DNA of 64,000 nt, taken from the NCBI RefSeq assembly GCF_002797535.1, contig NZ_PGFD01000001.1:1364001-1428000 (forward strand), in the 5' to 3' direction. Position numbers and translations under genes: made by a program. The notes below the pieces were generated by a model that did not search any database, had not been told where the DNA came from, and worked only from the letters and a program-made list of their open reading frames with translations. Positions 40,780 to 49,179 of this stretch are shown here, one piece after another. Source of the stretch: Chryseobacterium geocarposphaerae. Lineage in GTDB: Bacteria; Bacteroidota; Bacteroidia; Flavobacteriales; Weeksellaceae. Within the stretch, counting starts at the first letter, position 1, and each line of letters begins with the position of its first letter.

Positions 40780-41405
40780 TATAAATAGTTTTCAATAATT
40801 GGGATTACAATTTCAGCCATCATTCCATAGCCTTTCTCATTGGGATGAACACCGTCTTCAGAAAGTAAAACTTCTTTATCATCTAAAAAAGCCGAATGGA
40901 AATCAATATAATGTAATGAATTTTCAGCAGCAATATTCTTTAGGATTTGATTGTAAATCAGAACCTCATCATTCGACCTCAATTTTCCTGAAGCAACCTC
41001 TATTCCATCTATATTTTTCGAAATCGGAAGAATGCTCACTAAATAAATATCTTGCGTATATTGTTTTGCCAGTTGAATAGCTGTTAAAATATTAGTCTTA
41101 AACTGTTCCGTGTTTACTATATAATTCCCTTCTTTTATGGCCAAATCATTTGCTCCATAACCAATGAAAATGATATTTCCATCTGCAGCATTTCTTGCCA
41201 CCATTTCGTGAGGCATTCTTTTTAAAAGACCTTCGGTTGTTTCGCCACCGATTCCAAGGTTAAAGAGAATCAACTCGTTGCTGCCTTCATTATATTTTTG
41301 CAAAGCATATCTTTTCAAGATATCCACCCAGCCTCCAAAAACGCCATCATATTCTCCGTAAGTGATGCTGTCACCGAAGAACAGTCCGTACATCATTTTC
41401 TTCAT
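40779..41405 (-). CDS. SGNH/GDSL-family hydrolase
   Basis: 208 residues with no signal peptide, so probably cytoplasmic. SGNH blocks: nucleophile Ser in FFGDSITYG (~8-16), Gly block LGIGGETTEG, Asn block IFIGYGANDLAIKEG, and the Asp/His pair in SEDGVHPNEKGYGMM (~184-198). These enzymes hydrolyse esters or thioesters of varied substrates. It is the first gene of a two-gene unit with the GGCT-like protein. Confidence 0.87.
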   Translation of the reverse strand: MKKMMYGLFFGDSITYGEYDGVFGGWVDILKRYALQKYNEGSNELILFNLGIGGETTEGLLKRMPHEMVARNAADGNIIFIGYGANDLAIKEGNYIVNTEQFKTNILTAIQLAKQYTQDIYLVSILPISKNIDGIEVASGKLRSNDEVLIYNQILKNIAAENSLHYIDFHSAFLDDKEVLLSEDGVHPNEKGYGMMAEIVIPIIENYL

Positions 41406-41432
41406 TTTTATCTAATTTTTTCACAATTAAAA

Positions 41433-41789
41433 CTAATCCAAAATTAGTCTAATATTTTTGTGCGACTCCATCATTTCAATTAAAATTTCAAATAATGTCT
41501 GTCCTTTTCCTTCAACCAAATCATCCAGTTTTTGCTGAATTAATTTTACATTGAAAGGCTTTCCCAGCCTGATTTTATCTTCGTAAAATTCTTTAGTTAC
41601 CTCAAAACCAAGATCTTCTTTTGATTTTTGAGAATTTTCCCAGGTAATATCTGTTTCAATTCCATAAAGAATATCGTTAAAGCCATCCAAAGTTCCGACT
41701 TTCCAATTCTCATCTTTCATAAAAAGTTCAGCAATTTCTTCGTAGAAACCTTCCAGATTTGAAAAATGACTGCCATTAATGACAGTCAT
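41433..41789 (-). CDS. Barstar-like (ribonuclease inhibitor family) protein
   Basis: About 118 residues from MTVINGSHFSNLEGFYEEI. The barstar pattern includes NWKVGTLDGFNDILYG with the D-G-F-N-D segment and W-E-N-S-Q-K-S. Barstar family proteins inhibit barnase-type or other RNases. No barnase-like gene is adjacent, so it may be an orphan immunity protein or serve another nuclease. An alternative ATG at 41816 adds 9 residues. A 26-bp near-palindrome spans the chosen start codon. Confidence 0.65.
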   Translation of the reverse strand: MTVINGSHFSNLEGFYEEIAELFMKDENWKVGTLDGFNDILYGIETDITWENSQKSKEDLGFEVTKEFYEDKIRLGKPFNVKLIQQKLDDLVEGKGQTLFEILIEMMESHKNIRLILD

Positions 41790-41790
41790 T
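41765..41790. promoter_or_regulatory. Near-perfect 26-bp palindrome over the barstar-like start
   Basis: AATGACTGCCATTAATGACA followed by GTCATT; 24 of 26 positions are palindromic. A close copy lies at 44379-44403. Part of it is coding (residues from the chosen Met), so chance is possible. Confidence 0.35.
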
Positions 41791-41903
41791 TTATCGTTTT
41801 GCTTTTTATTGATCATCTTACTTTTTTGGGATAAATGATGTTATTGTAACTAAAGTACGAAAAGCATCCCAATCATTTTAATTACAGATCAATGACAACC
41901 ATC

Positions 41904-42701
41904 TTATTTTGCTCTTAAATAAATTTTACTGTAGTCGGAACGGACTTCAACATCGTTTCCGCCACCATTTATTTTTCCTGCCAAATCACTTCCAAGATTG
42001 GGTAAGTCTTCTTTTTTCTCAACATCAATTTTAAAATCCGGAGATACATAGATTTCACCATATTTGGTTGTTGTTTTAAGATTAGCTTTTATTGATTTAG
42101 GCAGCGTCACATCGGTAAGTCCATACACAGAAATAATCGATAACGGACCTTTTACATTCTGATTGAAGACAGCTTCAATTTTCCCATAAATAGATTTTAT
42201 TGTTGCGGGTCCAGTAATATTTTCCAGTTGAATATTGTTGTAAGTTGTTGCCACTTCAATTTCATTCTGCATGTTTTTAAAAACAACATCTCCACCATAT
42301 TGTGATTGATGCTTAAATGAAACAATGATATTTTCAGGAACCAAAATTTTTAAATCAGGAAATGACATTTTTTTTAACGAATTAACTTCCAGAATACCAT
42401 CTTTTTCACTGACATTAATCCCTAATCCTGTATTATCCGTAAGACCTAAAGCGTTAATGATCTGAAGTCCTTCTGCACGCTTGTCTTCTTCATCATCTTC
42501 TATCTGAACGGAAAATACGATTTCATTTCCTTTATAACCTTCCACCGTTACTTTTCCAAGGTTGAGAAGAAGTTTGCCTTTGCTTTTCTTAATCTTATAG
42601 GTTTTAGAATTTTCTTGAGTAAAATTAGTTTGCTGCAAGTTTTCCTGTGCCTGAAAAGAAAATGCCATCAAAGCAAACATGATTAAAAATACTTTTTTCA
42701 T
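41904..42701 (-). CDS. Secreted DUF4097-like (beta-helix-type) protein
   Basis: 265 residues with signal peptide (ALMAFSFQAQ, 1-18). The rest is a repeated beta-strand pattern as in DUF4097/head-GIN-like proteins (KLLLNLGKVTVEGYKGNEIV; ATTYNNIQLENITGPATIKS; ISVYGLTDVTLPKSI; TTKYGEIYVSPDF). Location periplasmic or outer-membrane-facing. It follows the ECF sigma and HEAT-repeat genes (36-bp gap), so it is a likely member of that stress operon. Biochemical role unknown. Confidence 0.75.
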   Translation of the reverse strand: MKKVFLIMFALMAFSFQAQENLQQTNFTQENSKTYKIKKSKGKLLLNLGKVTVEGYKGNEIVFSVQIEDDEEDKRAEGLQIINALGLTDNTGLGINVSEKDGILEVNSLKKMSFPDLKILVPENIIVSFKHQSQYGGDVVFKNMQNEIEVATTYNNIQLENITGPATIKSIYGKIEAVFNQNVKGPLSIISVYGLTDVTLPKSIKANLKTTTKYGEIYVSPDFKIDVEKKEDLPNLGSDLAGKINGGGNDVEVRSDYSKIYLRAK

Positions 42702-42737
42702 GAAGTTAAATTATAATGTATTGGATTATATAAAGTT

Positions 42738-43580
42738 CTAATATTTCATTAATACAGCATAGGCTTCATCTTTCACGAAATCATCTGTTGTAGGATTTGA
42801 AGCGAGTTCTTTTAGTTTAGCATTCACTTCTGTACTGAGTTCCGATGAGCTTTGATCTGCCAAAATTGCAATCAATTCTTTCTGAACCATCGCATCATCC
42901 TGCTGAAGAAAAATCTGTTTAATTTTTCTACTGATTTCAGGATTTTGAATATGCTCCGACAACGTTTCTACCGCTGCTAATCTTACATTGGTATTTTCGT
43001 CCGAAAGTGCTTTTTCAGACAAAATTTTGACAAGCTGTTGATCTGAAGCCGGAAAATTCTTTAACAAAGCTATTCCCTGTAATCTGGAGCTTGCAGAATA
43101 TTGATTATTAAGTAGCTCTAGTGCTCTTATCCTAAAATTATTTTCATTTTCGGCATGATTGTTTTGAATTAAAGTTTTCGTTTTTCGTACTTTTTTTGAT
43201 GAATACGAAGTGTTGCTTACAAAAACTTTATTTTCATTTTCCTGTTTATCGGTCTCTATTTTTGTAATTTTTAATGTTTTTTCAGATTTTAAAATATCAA
43301 CTGAATTTTCCTCTTGCTTTTTGCCCTTTTCCTGGGTTGCAATAATTTTTTTTTCATCTCTTTCTTTATTCCATAAAATATAAGATCCAACGCTGAAAAT
43401 AATTACTACAGAAGCAGCAAAAAACATTTTTCTCCAGGAAAATAATTGTATTACTTTACCCTTGGAAGCAGGATTTTCATTGAGCCTAAACATGATTTTC
43501 TCAAACATTTCATCTGGAACATCGAACGTATCAAATTCCTCACGATGATCTTGAATATACTTCTTAAGCGGATCTTTCAT
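42738..43580 (-). CDS. Putative anti-sigma-type membrane protein with HEAT-like repeats
   Basis: 280 residues. Cytoplasmic N-terminus (~1-50), one membrane helix at about 52-70 (MFFAASVVIIFSVGSYILW), a Lys/Glu/Asn-rich linker (~71-140), and a C-terminal extracytoplasmic helical-repeat domain at about 145-280 (RALELLNNQYSASSRLQGIA; ALSDENTNVRLAAVETL; AKLKELASNPTTDDFVKDEA). The topology, and the 17-bp overlap with the sigma gene, suggest an anti-sigma factor whose C-terminal repeats sense envelope damage. No canonical zinc motif is seen. Confidence 0.7.
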   Translation of the reverse strand: MKDPLKKYIQDHREEFDTFDVPDEMFEKIMFRLNENPASKGKVIQLFSWRKMFFAASVVIIFSVGSYILWNKERDEKKIIATQEKGKKQEENSVDILKSEKTLKITKIETDKQENENKVFVSNTSYSSKKVRKTKTLIQNNHAENENNFRIRALELLNNQYSASSRLQGIALLKNFPASDQQLVKILSEKALSDENTNVRLAAVETLSEHIQNPEISRKIKQIFLQQDDAMVQKELIAILADQSSSELSTEVNAKLKELASNPTTDDFVKDEAYAVLMKY

Positions 43581-44136
43581 TTTGGCATTTTTGGGTCAGT
43601 TTTTCAAAAATTTTCTTTTTAGCACGATGATAATAACTTCTTACCGTACCTGCAGGAATGTTCAGATCTCTAGCAATTTCTTCCTTCGTCATATCTTCAA
43701 ACAAAAAAAGATTGACAATGGTTCTTGTTGGCAACGGAAGTTCTGCAATAACATTTTGAAGTTCTTCAATACGAAATTCCAAAGCCAGTTTCTCTTCCAA
43801 CTCATCATCTTTCGTATCATAGATTTTATCATCTTCAATCTCCGTAAAATAGATTTTCTTTCTTCGAAGAAATGTGAGTGAATGATTAATGGCAATTTTC
43901 TTTATCCAACCTCCAAAACTATCCGTATTTTTTAAGGACTTTATTTCAGAAAAAGCCTTTACAAAAACCTCCTGAAGAATATCTTCAGCATCTTCCCTGT
44001 CGTTGACAAGACGAAAGGCAGAATTGAAAACGGCTTTCGAATAACGTTGATAAAGCACAGAATACCCGGAATTGTTCCCGGACTCACAAAGCTCCAACAA
44101 TTCCTTATCACTGATATTTACCGCCGCTGTTTTCAA
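43564..44136 (-). CDS. RNA polymerase ECF-type sigma-70 factor
   Basis: 190 residues. Region 2 at about 20-90 (YSVLYQRYSKAVFNSAFRLV, AEDILQEVFVKAFSEI, GGWIKKIAINHSLTFLR) and region 4 at about 125-185 (LPTRTIVNLFLFEDMTKEEI, LNIPAGTVRSYYHRAKKKIF). Its 3' end overlaps the next gene by 17 bp, the tight coupling typical of sigma/anti-sigma pairs. It probably controls envelope genes, including the DUF4097 gene downstream. Confidence 0.9.
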   Translation of the reverse strand: MKTAAVNISDKELLELCESGNNSGYSVLYQRYSKAVFNSAFRLVNDREDAEDILQEVFVKAFSEIKSLKNTDSFGGWIKKIAINHSLTFLRRKKIYFTEIEDDKIYDTKDDELEEKLALEFRIEELQNVIAELPLPTRTIVNLFLFEDMTKEEIARDLNIPAGTVRSYYHRAKKKIFEKLTQKCQNERSA

Positions 44137-44446
44137 TAATTATTAAGTCTTGTAATTTGTTTCTACTTAGAAGACGCAATTTGAGTTTAAATGTTGCAAT
44201 TTATTTTTAATTTTTTTAAAATAATTTTATTTTGAGTGAACTTACCTATAAGTTTCTAACTACTAATAACACTTCTAAAATATAGTATTTATATCATTTT
44301 AGCCTGACAAGATTTAAAAACTTATAATGGTAATATTTTAAATTTTGAAAATAATACAGAATTCATATTTAATGCAAAAATGACTGCCTTAATGACAATC
44401 ATTTGTATTATTTGAATCGTTAAACTATTTATTAAAATCCAAAATC
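44137..44446. other. AT-rich spacer upstream of the ECF sigma operon
   Basis: 310 bp between the sigma gene (start side) and the purL stop. No coding frame seen. It holds a 25-bp palindrome (44379-44403) and probably the promoter of the sigma operon, but I could not place a -7 box with confidence. Confidence 0.5.
44379..44403. promoter_or_regulatory. 25-bp palindrome matching the one over the barstar-like start
   Basis: AATGACTGCCTTAATGACAA followed by TCATT, almost the same as 41765-41790. It lies 24-44 bp beyond the purL stop and may be a terminator-like or regulatory palindrome. Confidence 0.35.
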
Positions 44447-47400
44447 TTACTTAAAATATTCCACTCCGTTTTTGAAAATATTATGGTAATTCGCAGTTGG
44501 AATGTTTTTCATCAATCCTTCTGCAAAACGTTCCGGATGCCCCATTCTACCGAAAATTTTTCCGTCCGGACTGGTAACACCTTCAATTCCGAACAATGAA
44601 TTATTTGGATTGAAAGGCATTCCGTGAGCAATATTTCCTTCTAAATCTAAATACTGCGTTGCAATCTGTCCGTTTTCATACAGCTTCTGAATTTCAGCTT
44701 CCGAAGCCATAAAACGACCTTCCCCGTGAGAAATCGGAATCGTGAACACCTGGTCTTTCATTCCTTTCAACCAAGGCGATTCGTCATTCACAACTCTTAC
44801 ATTCACCATCTGAGAAATATGTCTTCTGATCGCGTTGTGAGCCAACGTCGGAGAATTTTCATCCAGATCTTTTATTCTTCCGTAAGGCAAAAGCCCTGAT
44901 TTAACTAATGCCTGGAAACCGTTACAGATCCCGATAATCATTCCGTCTCTATCAAGCAATTCGTGAACGGCATTTCTCATTTTTTCGTTTTTCAAAACGT
45001 TCACAATAAATTTTGCAGAACCATCCGGCTCATCTCCTGCAGAGAAACCTCCTGAGAACGCTAAAATCTGAGAAGTTTTGATTTCTTCTACCCAAGCATC
45101 AATACTTTCATCCAATAACTGGTGATTGATGTTGATCAAAGGCAGACTGCTGATTGTAGCTCCTTCTTTTGCAAAAGCGTTCAACGTATCATACTCACAG
45201 TTTGTTCCCGGGAAAACCGGTGCGAATACTTTCGGCTGAGCGATTCCGTGTTTTTTAATGATAATATTTCTTGGGTTGATCGAGTTTAGTTTTTCATCGA
45301 TCTCAACCGTGATTTTTTCTTTTTCAATCGTTGGGAAAAGATTCTCAAAAGTGTTTGTATTGGCTGCTAACAATTTTTCAATTGCGAATTCAACATCATT
45401 AATTTTAATAACATTTGAATCTTTAACTTCTCCAATCAAATGAAGATTTACAGAACTCAATTCTTCCTTAGATTCGATGATTAAGCTTCCGATATTTTTC
45501 GCTAATAAAACATTTTCAGCAACTGTAATTTCTGCACCTAATCTGTTTCCGAAGCTCATTTTTGCCAAAGCCACTGCAACTCCCCCTTCTTTCACCGTTT
45601 TCACAGAAACGATTTTTCCGGCTTTAATATTTTCGAAAATAAATTCAAAAACAGCTTTTAAAGCATCATAATTCGGAAGTCCGTTTTCCTGAGCGATATG
45701 ATTGAAGAAATACACTTTATTTCCTGCATTCTTAAATTCAGGGGAGATAATATTTTTCTTTTCTCCGTTCGCACAAGCGAAAGAAATCAACGTTGGCGGA
45801 ACATTCAGATCCTGATACGTTCCACTCATTGAATCCTTACCACCGATTGCTGCCAATCCGAAATTAATCTGAGCATCGTAAGCTCCCAATAAAGAAGCTA
45901 AAGGTTTTCCCCATTTTTCAGGATTCTGACCTAATTTCTCAAAATATTCCTGGAAGCTGAATCTGATATTTTTATAATCGCCACCCATCGCAACGATCTT
46001 CGCAACACTTTCTACAACTGCGTAAGAAGATCCCAACAAAGAATTCTGCTTAGAAATCTCCGCATCGAATCCCCAACTCGCCAAAGAAACCGTTTCGATA
46101 TCTTTTGCTCCGATGATCGGTAATGTCTGAACACTTCCTTCCATCAAAGTCTGCTGGTATTTTCCACCTAAAGGCATCGCAACCGTAGTCGCACCAATCG
46201 ATGCATCAAACATTTCCAGCAATCCTTTTTGAGAAGCAACATTTTTATCTCCTAAGATTTTCAAAAAGTTCTCTTCGTTGAATAACGGAGTTTCTTCTTT
46301 TACTTCATTAAGGTGAGTAATTTTAACTTCCTGACTTTTTGAACAACCATTCGTATCTAAGAATTCTCTTGAAAGATCTACAATTTTATCGCCTTTCCAG
46401 AACATCTGCATTCTTCCAGAATCTGTCACTTTTGCCACCTCAACAGCTACAATATTTTCAGCTTCACAGAACTTGATGAATTTTTCTTTATCTTTTGGTT
46501 CAACCACAACTGCCATTCTTTCCTGAGATTCGGAAATAGCCAGTTCCGTTCCGTTCAAACCTTCATATTTTAAAGGTAAAACATCCAGATTAACTTCCAA
46601 AGAATCAGCAATTTCACCAATCGCTACAGAAACACCACCAGCTCCGAAGTCATTTGATTTCTTAATCAGTCTCGTTACTTCAGGATTTCTGAATAATCTC
46701 TGAATTTTACGCTCTTCAACGGCATTTCCTTTCTGAACTTCAGAACTCATCGTGTGAATCGAAGTTTCGTCTTGTTCTTTCGAACTTCCGCTTGCTCCTC
46801 CAACTCCGTCACGACCAGTTGCACCACCTAAAATAATGATAGAATCACCAGCTTCAGGTTTTTCACGTCTTACCCAATCCACAGGAACTGCTCCGGCAAC
46901 GAAACCAACTTCCATTCTTTTTGCCTTATAACCTTCATCATAAATTTCAGAAACCATTGTAGTTGCTAAACCGATCTGGTTACCATAAGAAGAATATCCG
47001 TTTGCAGCCTGTTTTGTAATTGTTTTTTGGGGTAATTTACCCGGTAATGTTTTATCAACAGATTCCAACACATCAGCAGCACCCGTTAATCTCATTGCCT
47101 GGAAAACGAAAGAACGCCCAGACAAAGGATCTCTGATTGCTCCTCCCAAACACGTTGAAGCTCCACCAAAAGGTTCAATTTCTGTCGGGTGATTGTGGGT
47201 TTCATTTTTGAATAATAAATACCACGGTTCCTTTTTACCGTCGTATTCAGCTTCGATTTGGATCGTACAAGCGTTGATTTCATCAGAAACCACCAAGTTC
47301 TCCAAATTGCCTGTTTTATGGAAATATCTTCCGCAAACTGTCGCCAAATCCATTAAAGAGATGGGTTTTAATTCGCGTCCTAAGAATTTTCTTTTTTCGA

Positions 47401-48142
47401 TGTAATCATTGAAAATAGTTTCCAATGTATGTTTGAACTGTCCTTCAAATTCAATATTTGACAATTCTGTTTCAAACGTTGTGTGACGACAGTGGTCGCT
47501 CCAGTACGTGTCTAAAACTTTAAGTTCAGTTTCCGTAGGATTTCTGTTCTCCGACTTAAAATATTCCTGAATGAATTTCAAGTCATCCAAACCTAATGCA
47601 AAACCGTGGTTGTTAAAGAATTCTTCAAGCTGAGCATCATCAAAATTGATGAAGTTTTCGTGAACAATTACTTTTGAAGGTGCTTCTTCCGCAGGAATAT
47701 CTAAAATCGTTAAATCTTTTTCCTGAGATTCTACTTTATTGATTAGAAGATCTTTGATTTTTGCTAAATCAGATTCGGAAACTCCTTCAAATTCGATTAA
47801 TTTTCCGCTTCTTACTTTAGACTTTTCATTTCCAGTCAGTAAAGCGATACACTGTTGAGCCGAATCCGCACGCTGATCGTATTGTCCAGGCAAAAATTCT
47901 AAGGCGAAGTGGATTCCCTGTGCAGGATTTTCCTCGATTAAAATATCAGTAACCGGATCCACGAAAGTACTGTTAACCACCTTTTCGAATTCACCGTCAT
48001 TTAATCCAAAAATATCGTAAACGTTGTATACTTTTACGCTTTGGATCGACGGAACTACCGCTTTTACTTCATCAAAAATTTTTGGACTTTCCACATCGAA
48101 AATTCCTCTTTTTTCTACGAAAATTCTTTTGTTTTGAGACAT
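44447..48142 (-). CDS. purL: Phosphoribosylformylglycinamidine synthase (single-chain PurL)
   Basis: 1,231 residues, the large single-chain form (EC 6.3.5.3) that makes FGAM from FGAR, ATP and glutamine in purine synthesis. N-terminal and linker domains, then the AIR-synthase-like catalytic halves (GNETHNHPTEIEPF-like segment LLFKNETHNHPTEIEPF, then GGATGRDGVGGASGSS and MPLGGKYQQT), and the C-terminal glutaminase class I domain: VFAPVFPGTNCEYDTLNAFA, the nucleophile Cys in IGICNGFQALV, and His/Glu in MGHPERF. It is 29 bp downstream of the WG-repeat gene. Confidence 0.95.
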   Translation of the reverse strand: MSQNKRIFVEKRGIFDVESPKIFDEVKAVVPSIQSVKVYNVYDIFGLNDGEFEKVVNSTFVDPVTDILIEENPAQGIHFALEFLPGQYDQRADSAQQCIALLTGNEKSKVRSGKLIEFEGVSESDLAKIKDLLINKVESQEKDLTILDIPAEEAPSKVIVHENFINFDDAQLEEFFNNHGFALGLDDLKFIQEYFKSENRNPTETELKVLDTYWSDHCRHTTFETELSNIEFEGQFKHTLETIFNDYIEKRKFLGRELKPISLMDLATVCGRYFHKTGNLENLVVSDEINACTIQIEAEYDGKKEPWYLLFKNETHNHPTEIEPFGGASTCLGGAIRDPLSGRSFVFQAMRLTGAADVLESVDKTLPGKLPQKTITKQAANGYSSYGNQIGLATTMVSEIYDEGYKAKRMEVGFVAGAVPVDWVRREKPEAGDSIIILGGATGRDGVGGASGSSKEQDETSIHTMSSEVQKGNAVEERKIQRLFRNPEVTRLIKKSNDFGAGGVSVAIGEIADSLEVNLDVLPLKYEGLNGTELAISESQERMAVVVEPKDKEKFIKFCEAENIVAVEVAKVTDSGRMQMFWKGDKIVDLSREFLDTNGCSKSQEVKITHLNEVKEETPLFNEENFLKILGDKNVASQKGLLEMFDASIGATTVAMPLGGKYQQTLMEGSVQTLPIIGAKDIETVSLASWGFDAEISKQNSLLGSSYAVVESVAKIVAMGGDYKNIRFSFQEYFEKLGQNPEKWGKPLASLLGAYDAQINFGLAAIGGKDSMSGTYQDLNVPPTLISFACANGEKKNIISPEFKNAGNKVYFFNHIAQENGLPNYDALKAVFEFIFENIKAGKIVSVKTVKEGGVAVALAKMSFGNRLGAEITVAENVLLAKNIGSLIIESKEELSSVNLHLIGEVKDSNVIKINDVEFAIEKLLAANTNTFENLFPTIEKEKITVEIDEKLNSINPRNIIIKKHGIAQPKVFAPVFPGTNCEYDTLNAFAKEGATISSLPLININHQLLDESIDAWVEEIKTSQILAFSGGFSAGDEPDGSAKFIVNVLKNEKMRNAVHELLDRDGMIIGICNGFQALVKSGLLPYGRIKDLDENSPTLAHNAIRRHISQMVNVRVVNDESPWLKGMKDQVFTIPISHGEGRFMASEAEIQKLYENGQIATQYLDLEGNIAHGMPFNPNNSLFGIEGVTSPDGKIFGRMGHPERFAEGLMKNIPTANYHNIFKNGVEYFK

Positions 48143-48171
48143 TAGATGTCAGATATTAAATATTATTAGAC

Positions 48172-49122
48172 TTATTTACTTAATTTATTCGGATGATCCG
48201 GATGTTCTTTCTGAAACTGTTCGGCTTGTTTCTTTTCATTCTCAAGCCATTTTTCAAAAAGAATCTTTTCATTATCATCATCCAGCGCAAAAATATTTTT
48301 GCCGTTTTCTGCAACCAGGAATTTGAAATCATACATCAATCCAGCGTCCAGTTTTCTGTAATCATAACTATTTACCTGGTAAAAAGGAAAATTCTCTTTT
48401 GGTCTTTCTACGATTTCAAAGAATAATTTCTTTTCGTTTTCAGATAACTTTGTATAATGATTTACATAATACAATTCTGAAAGCTTTTTATTTTGTTTTT
48501 CAAAAAACTGAAGAATATTCTTCTCTTTTTCGTTATATTTGAATGGATTCGGATAATATTTTCCGTCAACTTCAATCGTATTTTCAGATTTCGAAACAGG
48601 CTTTATTATTTCTCCTTTAAAATTCATCACACCCCAGGTTCCACCAACCATTGCCTTATGCTCGTCTTCAGTTTTTTCCCAGTCACAGCCATCACAAAAT
48701 GCGGCATAGCCGTAATTAAATGGTGACACAAAATCGTGTTCAGGTTTAATAATAACCGTCCCGTTTCTGTCTACGAAACCAACTTTCCCGTTTTTAACAA
48801 ACCTTCTTACGCCTTCGGAGAAATAATCTGCCTCATTATCATAAAAGAAAGGTCTGTAGAGGAAATTTCCAACATATCCCCATTCATTTTTTCCGGGTTT
48901 CTCATCGTTTTTATCACCATCAAAATAAATGGTTTCCCCTTTTACCAGCTCTCCGTCTTTCAAATAAGAAAAAACTCTGAACTGTGCAGGAACGATGATT
49001 TTTCCGTCCTGATTTTTAACTCCCACCAATGAATCTTTTGATTTAAAATACTTCAACACTTCTTTCTCCTGAGAAAAAGAAAGTACTGGCATTAATAAAA
49101 TAGCTAAAAGTATTTTTTTCAT
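48172..49122 (-). CDS. Secreted WG-repeat protein
   Basis: 316 residues with signal peptide (LLMPVLSFSQ, ~1-17). The front half has WG-type units: LVGVKNQDGKIIVPAQF, NEWGYVGNF, KVGFVDRNGTVIIKPEHDFV and TWGVMNFKGEIIKPV. The back half is charged and helical (EKKQAEQFQKEHPDHPNK). WG-repeat proteins are envelope or secreted proteins of unknown function. It lies between purB and purL in the same orientation; this may be chance or may mean co-transcription. Confidence 0.75.
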   Translation of the reverse strand: MKKILLAILLMPVLSFSQEKEVLKYFKSKDSLVGVKNQDGKIIVPAQFRVFSYLKDGELVKGETIYFDGDKNDEKPGKNEWGYVGNFLYRPFFYDNEADYFSEGVRRFVKNGKVGFVDRNGTVIIKPEHDFVSPFNYGYAAFCDGCDWEKTEDEHKAMVGGTWGVMNFKGEIIKPVSKSENTIEVDGKYYPNPFKYNEKEKNILQFFEKQNKKLSELYYVNHYTKLSENEKKLFFEIVERPKENFPFYQVNSYDYRKLDAGLMYDFKFLVAENGKNIFALDDDNEKILFEKWLENEKKQAEQFQKEHPDHPNKLSK

Positions 49123-49148
49123 TAATTGATTTGGTCCGGTTAAAATAA

Positions 49149-49174
49149 AATATGCAGCCGAAAAAGCTGCATAC
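49149..49174 (-). terminator. Hairpin between purB and the WG-repeat gene
   Basis: ATGCAGC / GCTGCAT around a short loop, followed on the minus strand by an AT-rich tail without a long T-run. A weak terminator or processing signal after purB. Confidence 0.45.
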
Positions 49175-49179
49175 TTACA

